Positions 9,457 through 19,413 of a stretch of DNA of 64,000 nt are shown here, one piece after another. The DNA is from Rhizobium sp. N324 (lineage in GTDB: Bacteria; Pseudomonadota; Alphaproteobacteria; Rhizobiales; Rhizobiaceae), in assembly GCF_001664485.1 (NCBI RefSeq), contig NZ_CP013630.1, positions 1,987,001-2,051,000 on the forward strand, written 5' to 3'. How positions within the stretch are numbered: position 1 is the first letter of the stretch; every line of letters begins with the position of its first letter. The notes beneath the pieces were generated by a model. It worked only from the letters and a program-made list of their open reading frames with translations, had not been told where the DNA came from and did no database searches. A program made the translations under genes and the position numbers.

Positions 9457-10260
9457 CTACCCGATATCGAGCAGCAATGCGCGGTGGTCGGAGACCTCGG
9501 GTGCCTTGACCACCTCGAACCTGGCAATGTTCACCCCCGGTGTCACCAGCATGTAGTCCGCAAAGCGGCCCTGCTTCAGATAGTAGGAGGTGCGCGTGTC
9601 TACAAGGCTGTTGCTGGTGACGAGATCGGAAAGTCCCAATCTGGCGAGAATCGGAAAGGTCGTGCTGTCGGGCAATATGTTGAAATCGCCGCAGACAACG
9701 AGCCCTTCGTTGCCCGGCCAGATGCGCTCGACGAGCGCAACCAATGCTGCGGCCTGCTCTTCACGCGCCGGCGTGTCGCTCTTGCCGGTGGGATCCCGCA
9801 GGCCATGCATGTGGGCGATGGTCAGGCTGGAGGCGAGCTCATGGCTGAAGACACGGATGCAATGGGCGTTCCGCGGACGCGGATGTTCGCCCCAGCCATT
9901 GGTGGAAAAACTGCCATGCACGAAGTCCAGCCCCTGGGCGATGACCGAATGCGATTTGCGCACAAAGGTCGCCAACCCGAATTCGGCGGCAATGGCGGTT
10001 TCGCCGTTAAACAGCTCGCCTCTCGATGTCGGGCAGAAGAAGCCGTCGTGGCCGGGCAGGGCGGCGCCGATCTCTGCAAACAGATTGGCGCGCTGCGGCA
10101 GCTCCAGCCCCGCATCCCGATAGATCGACCATCCCTCATCCGCACCCGGCGCCCGCAGCACCTCCTGCAGGCACAGCACATCTGCATCGGCCTGGCTGAC
10201 ATAGTCGATCAGGGGCTCATACAGCCTGCCGCCCCAGGCGTTCAGCGAAATGATGCGCAA
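9457..10260 (-). CDS. endonuclease/exonuclease/phosphatase family protein
   Basis: A 267-residue single EEP domain of the DNase I-like fold. Visible motifs are the opening SLNAWGG (metal-binding Asn), CLQEVLRA (catalytic Glu), CGDFNILPDS (Asp and Asn) and SDHRALLLDIG (terminal Asp-His pair), in the expected order. The start is a TTG with GGAGC upstream. The family cleaves phosphodiester or phosphate bonds in nucleic acids, phosphoinositides or sphingolipids; the substrate cannot be told. No signal peptide is seen, so a cytoplasmic location is likely. Confidence 0.88.
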   Translation of the reverse strand: MRIISLNAWGGRLYEPLIDYVSQADADVLCLQEVLRAPGADEGWSIYRDAGLELPQRANLFAEIGAALPGHDGFFCPTSRGELFNGETAIAAEFGLATFVRKSHSVIAQGLDFVHGSFSTNGWGEHPRPRNAHCIRVFSHELASSLTIAHMHGLRDPTGKSDTPAREEQAAALVALVERIWPGNEGLVVCGDFNILPDSTTFPILARLGLSDLVTSNSLVDTRTSYYLKQGRFADYMLVTPGVNIARFEVVKAPEVSDHRALLLDIG

Positions 10261-10324
10261 TGCGGTTCGGCTCCGTTGTTAGCGGCCGGATTTAGACAGC
10301 GGTTCTGCCGTCCAAGCGATGCGT

Positions 10325-11731
10325 TTAAAGTTCCGACTTGATGTCGCCCATCCGGTTCCAGGCATCGAGGCCGGCGATCTTGTAGGCTTCGGCAAGCGTC
10401 GGATAGTTGAAGGTGTTTTCGACGAAATATTCGACCGTGCCTTTGAGATTGAGCACCGCCTGGCCGATATGCACCAGCTCGGTGGCGCCTTCGCCGACGA
10501 TATGCACGCCGAGCAGGCGGCGCGTCTTCAGCGAGAAGATCAGCTTCAAAAGCCCGGTGTCGAGGCCCATGATATGACCGCGCGAGGTCTCGCGGAAGCG
10601 GGCGATGCCGCATTCATAGGGAATGCCGCGCTCCTTCATCTCTTCTTCGGTCAGGCCGCAGGTGGAAATCTCCGGCACGGCATAGATCCCATAGGGGAAA
10701 TATTTCGGCGGCTCCTTGGCGACCGCGCCGATCGCGACGCGGGCGGCGATGCGGCCTTGTTCCATCGAGGTCGAGGCAAGGCTCGGGAAGCCGACGACGT
10801 CGCCGGCGGCGTAGACGTTGGCAACCGATGTCTGGAACGTTTCCGGATTGACCTTGAGACGGCCGCGGTTGTCGGCTTCGAGGCCGATGGCCGGCAGGTT
10901 CAGCGCGTCGGTCGCCCCCAAGCGGCCGGCAGCGAACAGCACCATGTCGGTCGTCAGGCGCCGGCCGCTGTCGAGTGTCAGCTCGACCTTGCCGTCCTCA
11001 AGCGTCTCTACCTTGTCGGCCTTCTGGCCGAGCAGCAGCTTCATGTTGCGGTCGCGCAGCTGGTAGGTGAAATCCTCGACGATTTCCTTGTCGATGAAGT
11101 CGAGCATCGTCGCCTTCGGGTCGATCACGGTGACGGCCGTGTCGAGCGCGCTGAAGATCGTCGCATATTCGATGCCGATCACGCCAGCGCCGATGACGAC
11201 CATCGAGCGCGGCAGCTCCTGGATATCGAGCAGTTCGTCGCTGTCGAGAACGGTCTTGCCGTCGAAGGGTATGTAATCCGGGCGGAACGGTTTCGTGCCG
11301 ACTGCAAGCAGTACGCTGGCGGCGGTGACCTGGGTAATCTCGCCATCATCCTTGATCACCTGCAGCGTCGACGGATTGATGAAGCTCGCCTTGCCGCGAA
11401 TATGCTGCACGCGGTTGCGGGCGAACTGGTGTTCCAGCACCTCGACCTCGTGGTTGAGCGTGATCAGCAGGCGGCGGCGCAGGTCATCTGCACTGATCTC
11501 TTCCTTGACGCGGTAAGACCGGCCGTAGAAGCCGCGTTCGCGCCAGCCGGAAAGATTGAGCGCGGTCTCGCGCAGCGTCTTGGAGGGGATCGTGCCGGTA
11601 TGCACGGAAACGCCGCCGACGCGTTTTCCCTGCTCGATGACAAGCACTTTCTTGCCGAGTTTCGCAGCCTGGATCGCGCCGCGGCGCCCTGCGGGACCGC
11701 TGCCCACCACAACAAGATCGTACTGAAGCAT
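10325..11731 (-). CDS. sthA: Si-specific NAD(P)(+) transhydrogenase (soluble)
   Basis: This FAD enzyme transfers hydride between NADPH and NAD to balance the two pools. The 468 residues match the family. The FAD motif VVGSGPAG lies at residues 8-15, an NAD motif VVIGAGVIGIEYATIF near 175, and YAAGDVVGFPSLASTSMEQG is the second FAD contact. The segment GGVSVHTGTIPSKTLRE corresponds to the redox-disulfide site of related dehydrogenases, but the cysteines are absent, which is diagnostic of SthA rather than lipoamide dehydrogenase. Confidence 0.94.
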   Translation of the reverse strand: MLQYDLVVVGSGPAGRRGAIQAAKLGKKVLVIEQGKRVGGVSVHTGTIPSKTLRETALNLSGWRERGFYGRSYRVKEEISADDLRRRLLITLNHEVEVLEHQFARNRVQHIRGKASFINPSTLQVIKDDGEITQVTAASVLLAVGTKPFRPDYIPFDGKTVLDSDELLDIQELPRSMVVIGAGVIGIEYATIFSALDTAVTVIDPKATMLDFIDKEIVEDFTYQLRDRNMKLLLGQKADKVETLEDGKVELTLDSGRRLTTDMVLFAAGRLGATDALNLPAIGLEADNRGRLKVNPETFQTSVANVYAAGDVVGFPSLASTSMEQGRIAARVAIGAVAKEPPKYFPYGIYAVPEISTCGLTEEEMKERGIPYECGIARFRETSRGHIMGLDTGLLKLIFSLKTRRLLGVHIVGEGATELVHIGQAVLNLKGTVEYFVENTFNYPTLAEAYKIAGLDAWNRMGDIKSEL

Positions 11732-11847
11732 TATCTGGCCCCGGATTGGAAAGGAATCATTGCGCCGCGAAATGTCGCCCCTTTATCGGTAACCGGTCAA
11801 TGTTACAGATTGTTTTACGACCGCCGTTTCAGCCGGATCTGAGTTTT

Positions 11848-11966
11848 ATCAGCGTCAGGCCCTTAAGGCCGACACCGCCGTTGATGATGTGGTCATGGAC
11901 GATGATATCAAGTGCATTTGCGGCGTCGATGATCACCATCGTCAAATCGATGTCAGCGCGCGACGG
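11848..11966 (-). pseudogene. decayed duplicate of the radC 3' end
   Basis: The 119 bp directly downstream of radC (minus strand) translate to a near copy of the last roughly 40 residues of Rad[20 protein letters not shown] then [18 protein letters not shown], against [19 protein letters not shown] and [18 protein letters not shown] in the gene. The copy has lost about three codons and is out of frame with the radC stop. It has no start and is most likely untranslated debris of a tandem partial duplication. Confidence 0.8.
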
Positions 11967-11968
11967 CT

Positions 11969-12796
11969 TCAGATCAACTTCAGCCCCTTGAGGCTGACAT
12001 GCCCGTCCTTGCCGATAATGATATGGTCGTGGACGGTGATGTCGAGCGCCTTGGCGGCATCGATGATCACCTTGGTCATGTCCATGTCGGCGCGCGATGG
12101 CGTGGGATCGCCGGAGGGGTGGTTGTGGACGAGGATCATCGCCGTCGCCGAAAGCTCGAGCGCCCGTTTGACCACCTCGCGCGGATAGACCGGCGTATGG
12201 TCGACCGTGCCGCGGCCCTGGACCTCATCGGCGATCAGCACGTTGCGCTTGTCGAGGAAGAGGATGCGGAATTGTTCGCGCGTTTCATGGGCCATGGCGG
12301 CATGGCAATACTCGATGACCGAGGACCATGAGGACAGAACCTGCTTGTTCCTGAGCTCGCTCTTCAGGGTCCGTTGCGCCACCGTCGAGATCAGCTTCAG
12401 GTCGAGCGCCACGGTCTCGCCGACACCCTTCACTTCCGTCAGCAGCGCCGCCGGCGCGCCGAAGACGCCGGAGAGCGAGCCGAAGCGTTCGATCAGCGCC
12501 TTGGCGATCGGCTTGGTGTCGCGCCGCGGGATCAGGCGGAAAAGCAGGAGCTCGAGGATTTCGTAGTCGGCAAGGGCGGTGTCGCCCTGCTCACGGAAGC
12601 GGTCACGCAGCCGTTCGCGATGGCCGTGATAATGCTCCTGGCCGGCGAGCGAGGCGGGCAGGGCGCTCTTGGCATGCGGCACGGACGGTTTTTGCGAGCG
12701 TCCGCCGAAGAACGACCGTTCGTCGGCGGCAACAGGCTCTTCAATCGCAAAAGGCAGCTCGTCGTCGGAAGATGTCGCAACAGGCCCCTTCGCCAT
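11969..12796 (-). CDS. radC: RadC family JAB/MPN domain protein
   Basis: A 275-residue RadC-family protein. A helix-hairpin-helix-like region (about residues 45-140, with [20 protein letters not shown]) precedes the MPN/JAB domain carrying the JAMM metal motif [14 protein letters not shown] (H-x-H-x7-S-x2-D). Its role in DNA repair, proposed historically, is doubtful. The ATG at 12796 is chosen because it lies 8 bp beyond the map stop; the longer frame from 12901 would run through the end of map. The pair map-radC is probably co-transcribed. Downstream lies a duplicated piece of this gene. Confidence 0.92.
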   Translation of the reverse strand: MAKGPVATSSDDELPFAIEEPVAADERSFFGGRSQKPSVPHAKSALPASLAGQEHYHGHRERLRDRFREQGDTALADYEILELLLFRLIPRRDTKPIAKALIERFGSLSGVFGAPAALLTEVKGVGETVALDLKLISTVAQRTLKSELRNKQVLSSWSSVIEYCHAAMAHETREQFRILFLDKRNVLIADEVQGRGTVDHTPVYPREVVKRALELSATAMILVHNHPSGDPTPSRADMDMTKVIIDAAKALDITVHDHIIIGKDGHVSLKGLKLI

Positions 12797-12803
12797 CGCA
12801 TCG

Positions 12804-13640
12804 TCACCCGGCAAACGATGGCAGGCCGGGGCGGTCGAGGCCACCGGGCGACAGGGTAAAGATCTCGCAGCCGTTGGAGGTGACGCCGACGGTGTGTTCA
12901 TACTGCGCCGAAAGCGACCGGTCGCGGGTGACCGCCGTCCAGCCGTCGGCCAGCACCTTCACGTGCGGCCGGCCGAGATTGATCATCGGTTCGATGGTGA
13001 AGATCATGCCTTCGCGCAGTTCCGGCCCTTCGTTGGCGCGGCCGTAATGCAGGATATTCGGCGAATCGTGGAACAGCCGGCCAACGCCATGGCCGCAGAA
13101 ATCGCGCACCACCGAGCAGCGCTCGGCTTCCGCATAGGTCTGGATCGCCTCGCCGATCGCGCCGGTGCGGGCGCCGGGCCTGACGGCGGAAATGCCGCGC
13201 ATCAGCGATTCATAGGTAACCTCAAGCAGTCGCTCGGCGGCGCGCTTGATCGTGCCCACAGGATACATCCGGCTGGAATCGCCGTGCCAGCCGTCGAGCA
13301 CGAAGGTAACGTCGATATTGACGATATCGCCTTCACGCAGCGGCTTGTCGTTCGGAATGCCATGGCAGACGACGTGGTTGATCGAAGTGCAGGTCGATTT
13401 GGTGTAGCCGCGATAGTTCAGCGTTGCCGGGTGGGCGCCGTGATCCATGCCGAAATCGAAGACGAACCGGTCGATGTCATCGGTCACCAGCCCCGGCTTG
13501 ACGATGTCGGCCAGCGCATCGAGGCAGCGCGCCGTCAGCTGGCATGCCCTGCGCATGCCCTCGAATGCTTGCGCGTCGTAAAGCCGGATGGCGCCTGTAT
13601 TCTTCGAGGGCGCGGAAGAGGCTTCGATATAGTTCACCAT
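12804..13640 (-). CDS. map: type I methionine aminopeptidase
   Basis: Removes the initiator methionine from nascent proteins. The 278 residues contain the dinuclear metal ligands in order: [15 protein letters not shown] (two Asp), [14 protein letters not shown] (His), [10 protein letters not shown] (Glu) and [10 protein letters not shown] (Glu). The segment [13 protein letters not shown], with its active-site His, is also typical. The start at 13640 is followed by a 30-residue extension usual in alphaproteobacterial enzymes. The TetR regulator is divergent, and radC follows 8 bp downstream. Confidence 0.96.
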   Translation of the reverse strand: MVNYIEASSAPSKNTGAIRLYDAQAFEGMRRACQLTARCLDALADIVKPGLVTDDIDRFVFDFGMDHGAHPATLNYRGYTKSTCTSINHVVCHGIPNDKPLREGDIVNIDVTFVLDGWHGDSSRMYPVGTIKRAAERLLEVTYESLMRGISAVRPGARTGAIGEAIQTYAEAERCSVVRDFCGHGVGRLFHDSPNILHYGRANEGPELREGMIFTIEPMINLGRPHVKVLADGWTAVTRDRSLSAQYEHTVGVTSNGCEIFTLSPGGLDRPGLPSFAG

Positions 13641-13837
13641 TGCAGGGCCTTAGCGGAGAATATTAGAATTGTTCATAATGCAGCTATGCCGGGTTCGTCC
13701 ATCGCGATCAACAGTCGGGGCGAGATTTCTGAGCATGTCCGATCGCTCTTGCTTACAGTCTTCTGCATCCTTTCGTGGCCAAATCATCGGCCAAGACGGA
13801 ATATCCACAATCTTCCCAAGAGGATAGGATTGATTGC

Positions 13838-14548
13838 ATGAAACCTCCCCGCTACTCACCGATTGGTGACAGCGGGGAAGGGTCGTTCGTGCTTGATGAA
13901 GCGGTGAAACTTGAAAATTTAGCTGAGGCCGGCGGCGAGCCGGAGCGGCGCGTGCGCGATCGGGGCGCCACCGAGCGCGCCATCCTTGCCGCCGCCAAGG
14001 GCCTGCTGGCCGAGGAGGGCTTCCAGAATTTCGGTATTAATGCGGTCGCCCGCCGCGCCGGTTGCGACAAGCAGCTGATCTATCGTTATTACGGCGGTCT
14101 TGACGGTCTGGTCGAGGCGATCGGCGCCGATCTCGGCACTTGGGTGAAGGATCGCATTCCGGAAGATGCCGGCGGCATGTTCCTGCTCACCTATGGCGAC
14201 CTGATGGAGCGGCTGTCGCTTCTCCTTCTCGACGCCCTGAGAAACGATCCGCTGATGCGCCGCATCCTCGCCTGGGAGATATCTGAGAACACCGAGCAGG
14301 TGAGACGGCTTTCCGAGGCCCGTTCCAAGGCTTTGGCTCTCTGGCTGGAGCGCATGCGCGGCTCGCTGGCGCCGCCGAAGGGCGTGGATGCGGCGGCCGT
14401 CAATGCCGTCATCATCGCCGCGATCCAGCACCTCGTGCTTGCCGCCGCAAGCGGCGGGCAGTGCGCCGGTCTGTCGCTGAAGACGCCGAAGGACTGGGAG
14501 AAGGCGGCGACGGCGCTGAAGCGCATCGTGCGCGGCGTCTACGGCTGA
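13838..14548 (+). CDS. TetR family transcriptional regulator
   Basis: A 236-residue regulator. After about 45 disordered residues, a TetR helix-turn-helix domain begins: RAILAAAKGLLAEEGFQNFG then INAVARRAGCDKQLIYRYYG, the canonical recognition helix. The C-terminal helical domain would bind a ligand that cannot be predicted. The ATG at 13838 follows AGAGGATAGGA and is preferred to a GTG at 13775. It is divergent from map, and no obvious target operon is adjacent. Confidence 0.88.
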   Translation: MKPPRYSPIGDSGEGSFVLDEAVKLENLAEAGGEPERRVRDRGATERAILAAAKGLLAEEGFQNFGINAVARRAGCDKQLIYRYYGGLDGLVEAIGADLGTWVKDRIPEDAGGMFLLTYGDLMERLSLLLLDALRNDPLMRRILAWEISENTEQVRRLSEARSKALALWLERMRGSLAPPKGVDAAAVNAVIIAAIQHLVLAAASGGQCAGLSLKTPKDWEKAATALKRIVRGVYG

Positions 14549-14679
14549 TACCTGTCTTATCCACAGGGGCGGCCGCGGCGTTAACCTTAACAAATGGTTT
14601 ACGTTGCCTGGTCTCGGCTAACCCGACAGTGTGGGGGAGAGCAGAGATGGAATGAGTGAGAACCCCCGAGTTGAGGTCC

Positions 14680-14853
14680 ATGGGAACCAGGATCGCCAAA
14701 GCCGCCTTTCTTTTGATGGCGATGATGTTCTTCGCAGTCCTGGCGCTGGATATCGCAATTCCGACGCTGGTGCTGTGCATCATGGCATTGTCGACCTGGT
14801 TGGTTTCCCTCGATCTGCCCGTCGCGCGCAAGCATGGAGGTGAGGCCGCATGA
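14680..14853 (+). CDS. small hydrophobic membrane protein
   Basis: A 57-residue protein consisting mostly of two hydrophobic stretches (AAFLLMAMMFFAVLALDIAI and PTLVLCIMALSTWLVSLDL). The ATG at 14680 follows GAGG; a GTG at 14656 is an alternative. Its stop overlaps the start of the next gene by 4 bp (ATGA), so translation is coupled. The function is unknown; the pairing suggests a small membrane complex with the following protein. Confidence 0.6.
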   Translation: MGTRIAKAAFLLMAMMFFAVLALDIAIPTLVLCIMALSTWLVSLDLPVARKHGGEAA

Positions 14854-15179
14854 AGTGGTTTCTGATCTTCTGGGCCGGCCCCATCGTCTTTCTGGGCGGA
14901 TGGTATTGGCTCTCTTATTACGACATGAACTTCGGCATCTTCATGCTGACGCGGCAGGTGCATGACCTGACGTTCCAGCTGTATGGCGAGGCGCTCGGCA
15001 TTCCGCCGGAGAGCATTCCGCCGCTCGTTGCCCGTGCCATCGCCGTCGACAGTCTCGTGGTCTTTGCCATCATGGGCTTCCGCAAACGCAAGTCGATCAT
15101 CGCCTGGTGGAAGGCGCGTCAGCTGAATTCGTCTCCATCGGATCTCGCCAGCAAGGAAAGCCTGTCGAGCGCGCCCTGA
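14850..15179 (+). CDS. DUF6105-like membrane protein
   Basis: A 109-residue protein with an N-terminal hydrophobic segment ([20 protein letters not shown]) and a second weaker one ([14 protein letters not shown]). The pattern of an aromatic-rich N-terminus followed by [20 protein letters not shown] resembles a rhizobial family I recall as DUF6105; the name is tentative. The gene is translationally coupled to the preceding one, and its last 61 bp overlap the 3' end of convergent ruvX. Function unknown. Confidence 0.7.
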   Translation: MKWFLIFWAGPIVFLGGWYWLSYYDMNFGIFMLTRQVHDLTFQLYGEALGIPPESIPPLVARAIAVDSLVVFAIMGFRKRKSIIAWWKARQLNSSPSDLASKESLSSAP

Positions 15180-15616
15180 AGAATGAAGCTCGCCGCGGCC
15201 GAATCGATCCGTTCGGCCCGCTTGGCGCGCGACACGTCCATTTCCAGCAGCGTCCGTTCCGCCGCCACCGTCGAAAGCCGCTCGTCCCAATAGACGAAGG
15301 GCAGCGCCGTCTTCTGCTCTATGTTGCGCACGAAGGCCCGCGTCGCCTGCACACGCGGCCCCGCCGATCCGTCCATATTCATCGGCAGGCCGATGATGAA
15401 GCCGGCGACCTTTTCCGATTGTGCGAAATCCATGAGCGCCTGCGCATCGATGGTGAATTTGACGCGCCGGATCACCGGGCGGGGTGTGGCAAAGCGCCGG
15501 CCGAGATCGGACATCGAAAGCCCGATCGTCTTGGTGCCGAGATCGAGGCCGGCAATCGCCTGCCGCGGGGCAAGCGCCTCGGCCATTTCCTCGATCGTCA
15601 GCACCGTCATCGCCAT
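15119..15616 (-). CDS. ruvX: Holliday junction resolvase-like RuvX (YqgF)
   Basis: A 165-residue RNase H-fold protein of the YqgF family, implicated in 16S rRNA 5'-end maturation and proposed as an alternative Holliday junction resolvase. Active-site motifs are [16 protein letters not shown] (first Asp), [13 protein letters not shown] (family signature), [10 protein letters not shown] (Glu) and [12 protein letters not shown] (last Asp). The start at 15616 has GGGAT upstream. Its 3' end overlaps the convergent DUF6105-like gene by 61 bp. Confidence 0.92.
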   Translation of the reverse strand: MAMTVLTIEEMAEALAPRQAIAGLDLGTKTIGLSMSDLGRRFATPRPVIRRVKFTIDAQALMDFAQSEKVAGFIIGLPMNMDGSAGPRVQATRAFVRNIEQKTALPFVYWDERLSTVAAERTLLEMDVSRAKRAERIDSAAASFILQGALDRLSLLARSDGDEFS

Positions 15617-15685
15617 TTCATCCCGTCAAAAGAAATTGAAGTCGCCGCCGCTTTTCTTTGGCGGCGCATGAGATATGTCCATAGA

Positions 15686-15796
15686 GCATGATGCCGAAAA
15701 GTGTGAGTGGTTTTCGGACGACATCATGCTCCAATTCTTTGATTGAGATACGGATTCAGATTTTAGGCAGATCCGGCCTAAAATCATCCGTATCTC
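15686..15796. repeat. RIME-like palindromic repeat, two modules
   Basis: The first module is bounded by gcatgatg (15686-15693) and catcatgc (15722-15729). The second is a long inverted repeat, gagatacggat (15745-15755) with atccgtatctc (15786-15796), with an inner ttttaggc/gcctaaaa pair. The text is of the type dispersed through rhizobial intergenic regions. It sits upstream of the metallo-hydrolase gene and might affect its transcript. Confidence 0.7.
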
Positions 15797-15837
15797 CCCA
15801 AACAGGCTTTTGCATCACGTAATAAAGGAGAGATTTC

Positions 15838-16542
15838 ATGAAGATCACCTGGCTCGGCCATTCCGCCTTCCGCATCGAGACCGGAAAGGCGACGATCCTG
15901 CTCGATCCCTTCCTCAGCTATAACGCCTCCTTTTCCGGCCAGGATATCAAGGATGTCTCTGCAGGCGTCACCCATATCCTGCTGACGCATGGCCATGGCG
16001 ACCATGTCGGCGATACGGTGGCGCTTGCCAAGGAAACCGGCGCCGTCGTTCTTGCCAATGCCGATCTCGCCGCCTGGCTCGGCTCCAAGGGTGTCGACAA
16101 GATCGAGATGGGCAATACCGGCGGCACGATCGCGCTCGGCAGCTTCTCCGCGACCTTCACCAACGCGCTGCACTCGTCCGCCCAGATCACCGAGGACGGC
16201 GTTTCGCATGCTCTCGGCAACGCCAACGGCCTGATGCTGCACTTCGATGATGAAGCCTCGATCCTCGCCATGGGCGATACCGACATCTTCGCCGACATGG
16301 CGCTGATCAACGAATTGCACCAGCCCGATATCGGCCTCGTGCCGATCGGCGACCGCTTCACCATGGGCGGCGCCGTGGCAGCCCTTGCCTGCCGGCGCTA
16401 TTTCAATTTCAAGACGGCGATTCCCTGTCACTTCGGCACCTTCCCGATCATCGAGCAGACGGCTGATAAATTCGTTGCCGGCATGGAGGGATCGAAGACG
16501 GATGTGAAGGCGCTGAAGCCCGCCGAGAGCCTGTCGATCTGA
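15838..16542 (+). CDS. UPF0173 metal-dependent hydrolase (metallo-beta-lactamase fold)
   Basis: A 234-residue protein starting [16 protein letters not shown], as in the UPF0173/YtkL family. The zinc motif [11 protein letters not shown] (H-x-H-x-D-H) is near residue 57; further ligands are in [17 protein letters not shown] and PCHFGTFP. The ribosome-binding site AAAGGAGAG is strong. The physiological substrate of this family is unknown. It lies 70 bp upstream of gatC in the same direction but is probably separately expressed. Confidence 0.92.
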   Translation: MKITWLGHSAFRIETGKATILLDPFLSYNASFSGQDIKDVSAGVTHILLTHGHGDHVGDTVALAKETGAVVLANADLAAWLGSKGVDKIEMGNTGGTIALGSFSATFTNALHSSAQITEDGVSHALGNANGLMLHFDDEASILAMGDTDIFADMALINELHQPDIGLVPIGDRFTMGGAVAALACRRYFNFKTAIPCHFGTFPIIEQTADKFVAGMEGSKTDVKALKPAESLSI

Positions 16543-16612
16543 CGAAATCCCCGTTGCACCGGGCGGACATGGCCTTTATAGCGGGTAGGAAAAATCCCAT
16601 CCGGAGAATGCC

Positions 16613-16900
16613 ATGTCCGTCGACCTTGCCACCGTGAAGCGCGTTGCCCACCTTGCCCGTATTGCCGTCTCCGAGGACGAGGCAAATCGCATGGTCGGCG
16701 AGCTGAACGGTATCCTGGGCTTCGTCGAGCAGCTCTCCGAAGTCAATGTCGATGGCGTCGAAGCGATGACATCCGTCACCCCGATGGCGATGAAGAAGCG
16801 GACGGATGTGGTGACCGACGGCAGCAAGGCCGCCGATATCGTCGCCAATGCGCCCGTCACCGATCACAATTTCTTCCTGGTGCCGAAAGTCGTCGAATAA
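16613..16900 (+). CDS. gatC: Asp/Glu-tRNA amidotransferase subunit C
   Basis: A 95-residue subunit that wraps around GatA and stabilises the GatCAB complex. It begins [19 protein letters not shown] and contains the family pattern [20 protein letters not shown]. Preceded by CCGGAGAATG and followed after 57 bp by gatA, so the two form an operon. Confidence 0.95.
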   Translation: MSVDLATVKRVAHLARIAVSEDEANRMVGELNGILGFVEQLSEVNVDGVEAMTSVTPMAMKKRTDVVTDGSKAADIVANAPVTDHNFFLVPKVVE

Positions 16901-16957
16901 GGCTTCACGCCTCTTTCCGACCCCTGTTGCCATATTCAGATCTGAAGCGAAAACATC

Positions 16958-18439
16958 ATGAGCGAACTCACCAGCCTGACCATTGCCGAAGCCCGCCGGA
17001 AGCTGCGCGGCAAGGAAATCACCGCACTTGAACTGACCGAGGCCTATCTCTCGGCGATCGATGCGGCCAATGGTCATCTGAATGCCTATATTAAGGTGAC
17101 GCCGGATCTCGCCCGCGTGATGGCGAAGAACTCCGACGAGCGCATCGCCGCCGGCAAGGCCGGCGAACTCGAAGGCATTCCGCTCGGTATCAAGGATCTC
17201 TTTGCCACGGTCGGCGTCCACACCCAGGCCTGCAGCCATATTCTCGATGGTTTCGAGCCGCGTTATGAATCGACCGTCACGCAGAACCTCTGGGATGACG
17301 GCGCCGTCATGCTCGGCAAGCTGAACATGGACGAGTTCGCCATGGGCTCCTCCAACGAGACCTCGCATTATGGCGCGGTGATCAACCCCTGGCGTGCAGC
17401 AGGTTCCAACCAGCAGCTCGTTCCCGGCGGCTCCTCCGGCGGCTCGGCCGCCGCCGTCGCCGCCCATCTTTGCGCCGGTGCCACCGCGACCGATACCGGC
17501 GGCTCGATCCGCCAGCCGGCCGCCTTCACCGGCACCGTCGGCATCAAGCCGACCTATGGCCGCTGCTCGCGCTGGGGCACCGTCGCCTTCGCCTCGTCGC
17601 TCGACCAGGCAGGCCCGATCGCCCGCGACGTGCGCGATGCCGCGATCCTTCTGAAGTCGATGGCCAGTGTCGACGCCAAGGACACGACGTCGGTCGATCT
17701 GCCGGTGCCGGATTATGAGGCGGCGCTTGGCCAGTCGCTGAAAGGCATGAAGATCGGCATTCCAAGCGAATACCGTGTCGACGGCATGCCCGAGGAGATC
17801 GAAACCCTCTGGCGCCAGGGCATCGCCTGGCTGAAGGATGCCGGGGCCGAAATCGTCGACATCTCGCTGCCGCACACCAAATACGCGCTTCCGGCCTATT
17901 ACATCGTCGCTCCCGCCGAGGCATCCTCGAATCTGGCGCGGTACGACGGCGTGCGCTACGGCCTGCGCGTCGACGGCAAGGATATCGTCGACATGTACGA
18001 GAAGACGCGCGCCGCCGGCTTCGGCCAGGAAGTCAAGCGCCGCATCATGATCGGCACCTATGTGCTGTCGGCCGGTTATTACGACGCCTACTACATCCGC
18101 GCCCAGAAGGTCCGCACGCTGATCAAGCGCGATTTCGAACTCGCCTTCGACGCCGGCGTCGACGCCATCCTGACGCCGGCAACCCCGTCGTCGGCCTTCG
18201 GCGTCGCCGACGAGAACCTCGCTTCCGACCCGGTGAAGATGTATCTGAACGACATCTTCACGGTCACGGTCAACATGGCCGGCCTGCCGGGCATCGCCGT
18301 GCCCGCCGGTCTCGACCGAAAGGGCCTGCCACTCGGCCTGCAGCTGATCGGCAAGCCCTTTGACGAGGAAACCCTCTTCAAGACAGCGCATGTCATCGAG
18401 CAGGCAGCCGGCCGGTTTGCGCCGGCCAAGTGGTGGTAA
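16958..18439 (+). CDS. gatA: Asp-tRNA(Asn)/Glu-tRNA(Gln) amidotransferase subunit A
   Basis: The glutaminase subunit supplies ammonia to convert mischarged Glu-tRNA(Gln) or Asp-tRNA(Asn). The 493-residue amidase-family protein has the catalytic Lys in [10 protein letters not shown] and the glycine/serine-rich signature [15 protein letters not shown] then [13 protein letters not shown] with the cis-Ser and nucleophile Ser. It is co-transcribed with gatC. gatB lies about 1.9 kb downstream on the same strand beyond four small genes. Confidence 0.97.
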   Translation: MSELTSLTIAEARRKLRGKEITALELTEAYLSAIDAANGHLNAYIKVTPDLARVMAKNSDERIAAGKAGELEGIPLGIKDLFATVGVHTQACSHILDGFEPRYESTVTQNLWDDGAVMLGKLNMDEFAMGSSNETSHYGAVINPWRAAGSNQQLVPGGSSGGSAAAVAAHLCAGATATDTGGSIRQPAAFTGTVGIKPTYGRCSRWGTVAFASSLDQAGPIARDVRDAAILLKSMASVDAKDTTSVDLPVPDYEAALGQSLKGMKIGIPSEYRVDGMPEEIETLWRQGIAWLKDAGAEIVDISLPHTKYALPAYYIVAPAEASSNLARYDGVRYGLRVDGKDIVDMYEKTRAAGFGQEVKRRIMIGTYVLSAGYYDAYYIRAQKVRTLIKRDFELAFDAGVDAILTPATPSSAFGVADENLASDPVKMYLNDIFTVTVNMAGLPGIAVPAGLDRKGLPLGLQLIGKPFDEETLFKTAHVIEQAAGRFAPAKWW

Positions 18440-18532
18440 CAGGCCGCACGATCCCGCTCTTCCAGAGCATGAGCGAAAAGGTGCATCTTAAGAACCTATT
18501 GGCTGATCGATAACGGGAATCAGGAAGGGCTT

Positions 18533-18808
18533 ATGGCGACCAATGATCTTGCGCGATTGATCGAGGCAACGGATCGCCTTGCCGCCGGCGGCTTTACCAT
18601 GGGCGCGGATTGGCAGGCGGTTCACGAAATCTGTCAGCGCCACGAGGGCGAACAGTCGTTCGATTGGGGCCATGCGCTCTGCCATCGCATCGAAGGCGAC
18701 GACTGGAACGCCGATTACTGGTATCGCCGCGCCGGCAAGCGGCGCGGCACGGGCACGATGGCCGAGGAATGGGCGGCGATGCGGACGGAACTCTCCGCAA
18801 AGGCCTGA
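18533..18808 (+). CDS. conserved-type hypothetical protein (91 aa)
   Basis: A 91-residue acidic, aromatic-rich protein (DWGHALCHRIEGDDWNADYW) preceded by a clear AGGAAGGG ribosome-binding site. The pattern WHxxHRIEGDxxNAxYWYRRA recalls small rhizobial proteins of unknown function. It sits between gatA and gatB in the same direction. No catalytic motif is seen. Confidence 0.75.
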   Translation: MATNDLARLIEATDRLAAGGFTMGADWQAVHEICQRHEGEQSFDWGHALCHRIEGDDWNADYWYRRAGKRRGTGTMAEEWAAMRTELSAKA

Positions 18809-18856
18809 GATTAATCCCGACCGCGCCGTTCGAAACGCGGCCAGGACGGTTGATTG

Positions 18857-19114
18857 CTACCTGTTGTTCAGCTGCGACCTGACCAGCTTCAGCCCTGTTT
18901 CGGTGATCCGGTAGGGCTGGCCGCTGGAGGACTTGATCGCTCTCAGCCGCTTCAGTCTGCGGAAAAGATCGAGGTCGACGCCGGGATAGAGCCAGCCGTC
19001 GCGGGTGAAGCAACTGACCGCCTCGATCTTCCTGTCGTCGTCGCGGGAAATTTCGATGCGGCCGCCTTGGGCCATGAGATGCAGGATGCGCTGTTCCGTG
19101 CGGGAAATGTCCAT
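18857..19114 (-). CDS. YjhX-like (UPF0386) protein
   Basis: The 85-residue product starts MDISRTEQRILHLMAQGGRI and ends SGQPYRITETGLKLVRSQL, closely following the E. coli YjhX pattern from end to end. YjhX is proposed to be a toxin (topoisomerase inhibitor) paired with the GNAT protein YjhQ. The start at 19114 gives the usual family length, and the longer frame adds an unrelated leader. Here no partner is on the same strand, but a GNAT gene starts 300 bp away in the divergent direction. Many homologues are solitary chromosomal proteins, so toxin activity is not established. Confidence 0.85.
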   Translation of the reverse strand: MDISRTEQRILHLMAQGGRIEISRDDDRKIEAVSCFTRDGWLYPGVDLDLFRRLKRLRAIKSSSGQPYRITETGLKLVRSQLNNR

Positions 19115-19413
19115 GTGTTGAGATCCGGTTTCGCGCCCGGCAGGGCGCATAAAAACGATCTGGCGCTCTTTCGAACGTCAGGGCTTCGTTTTTTTCGGGC
19201 CCATGCGCGCAAGCGGACTTGCGGGCAGGGCCTTTACCGAGTCTGTGACTGGCTCAACATGAAGAGTTTCTTATTTCGCGCGTAAAAGGCGGTCAAGACC
19301 GCGATCGCCGATCAAACCGGTCGAAAACCGCAGTTTCCAGCCATCGTCCCGCTGGGGACGCTGGTAAATTCCCCGACTCAATGGTCTAGTTGCGCGGTAA
19401 CGCGGAGGTGTCG

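Noticed and set aside
12797..12901. Longer radC start at 12901
   Set aside because: It would overlap the 3' end of map by about 100 bp and add a nonconserved leader; the ATG at 12796 lies 8 bp after the map stop.
16448..18391. Minus-strand frame of 647 aa opposite gatC and gatA
   Set aside because: A codon-position shadow of two conserved amidotransferase genes, without start signal or family features.
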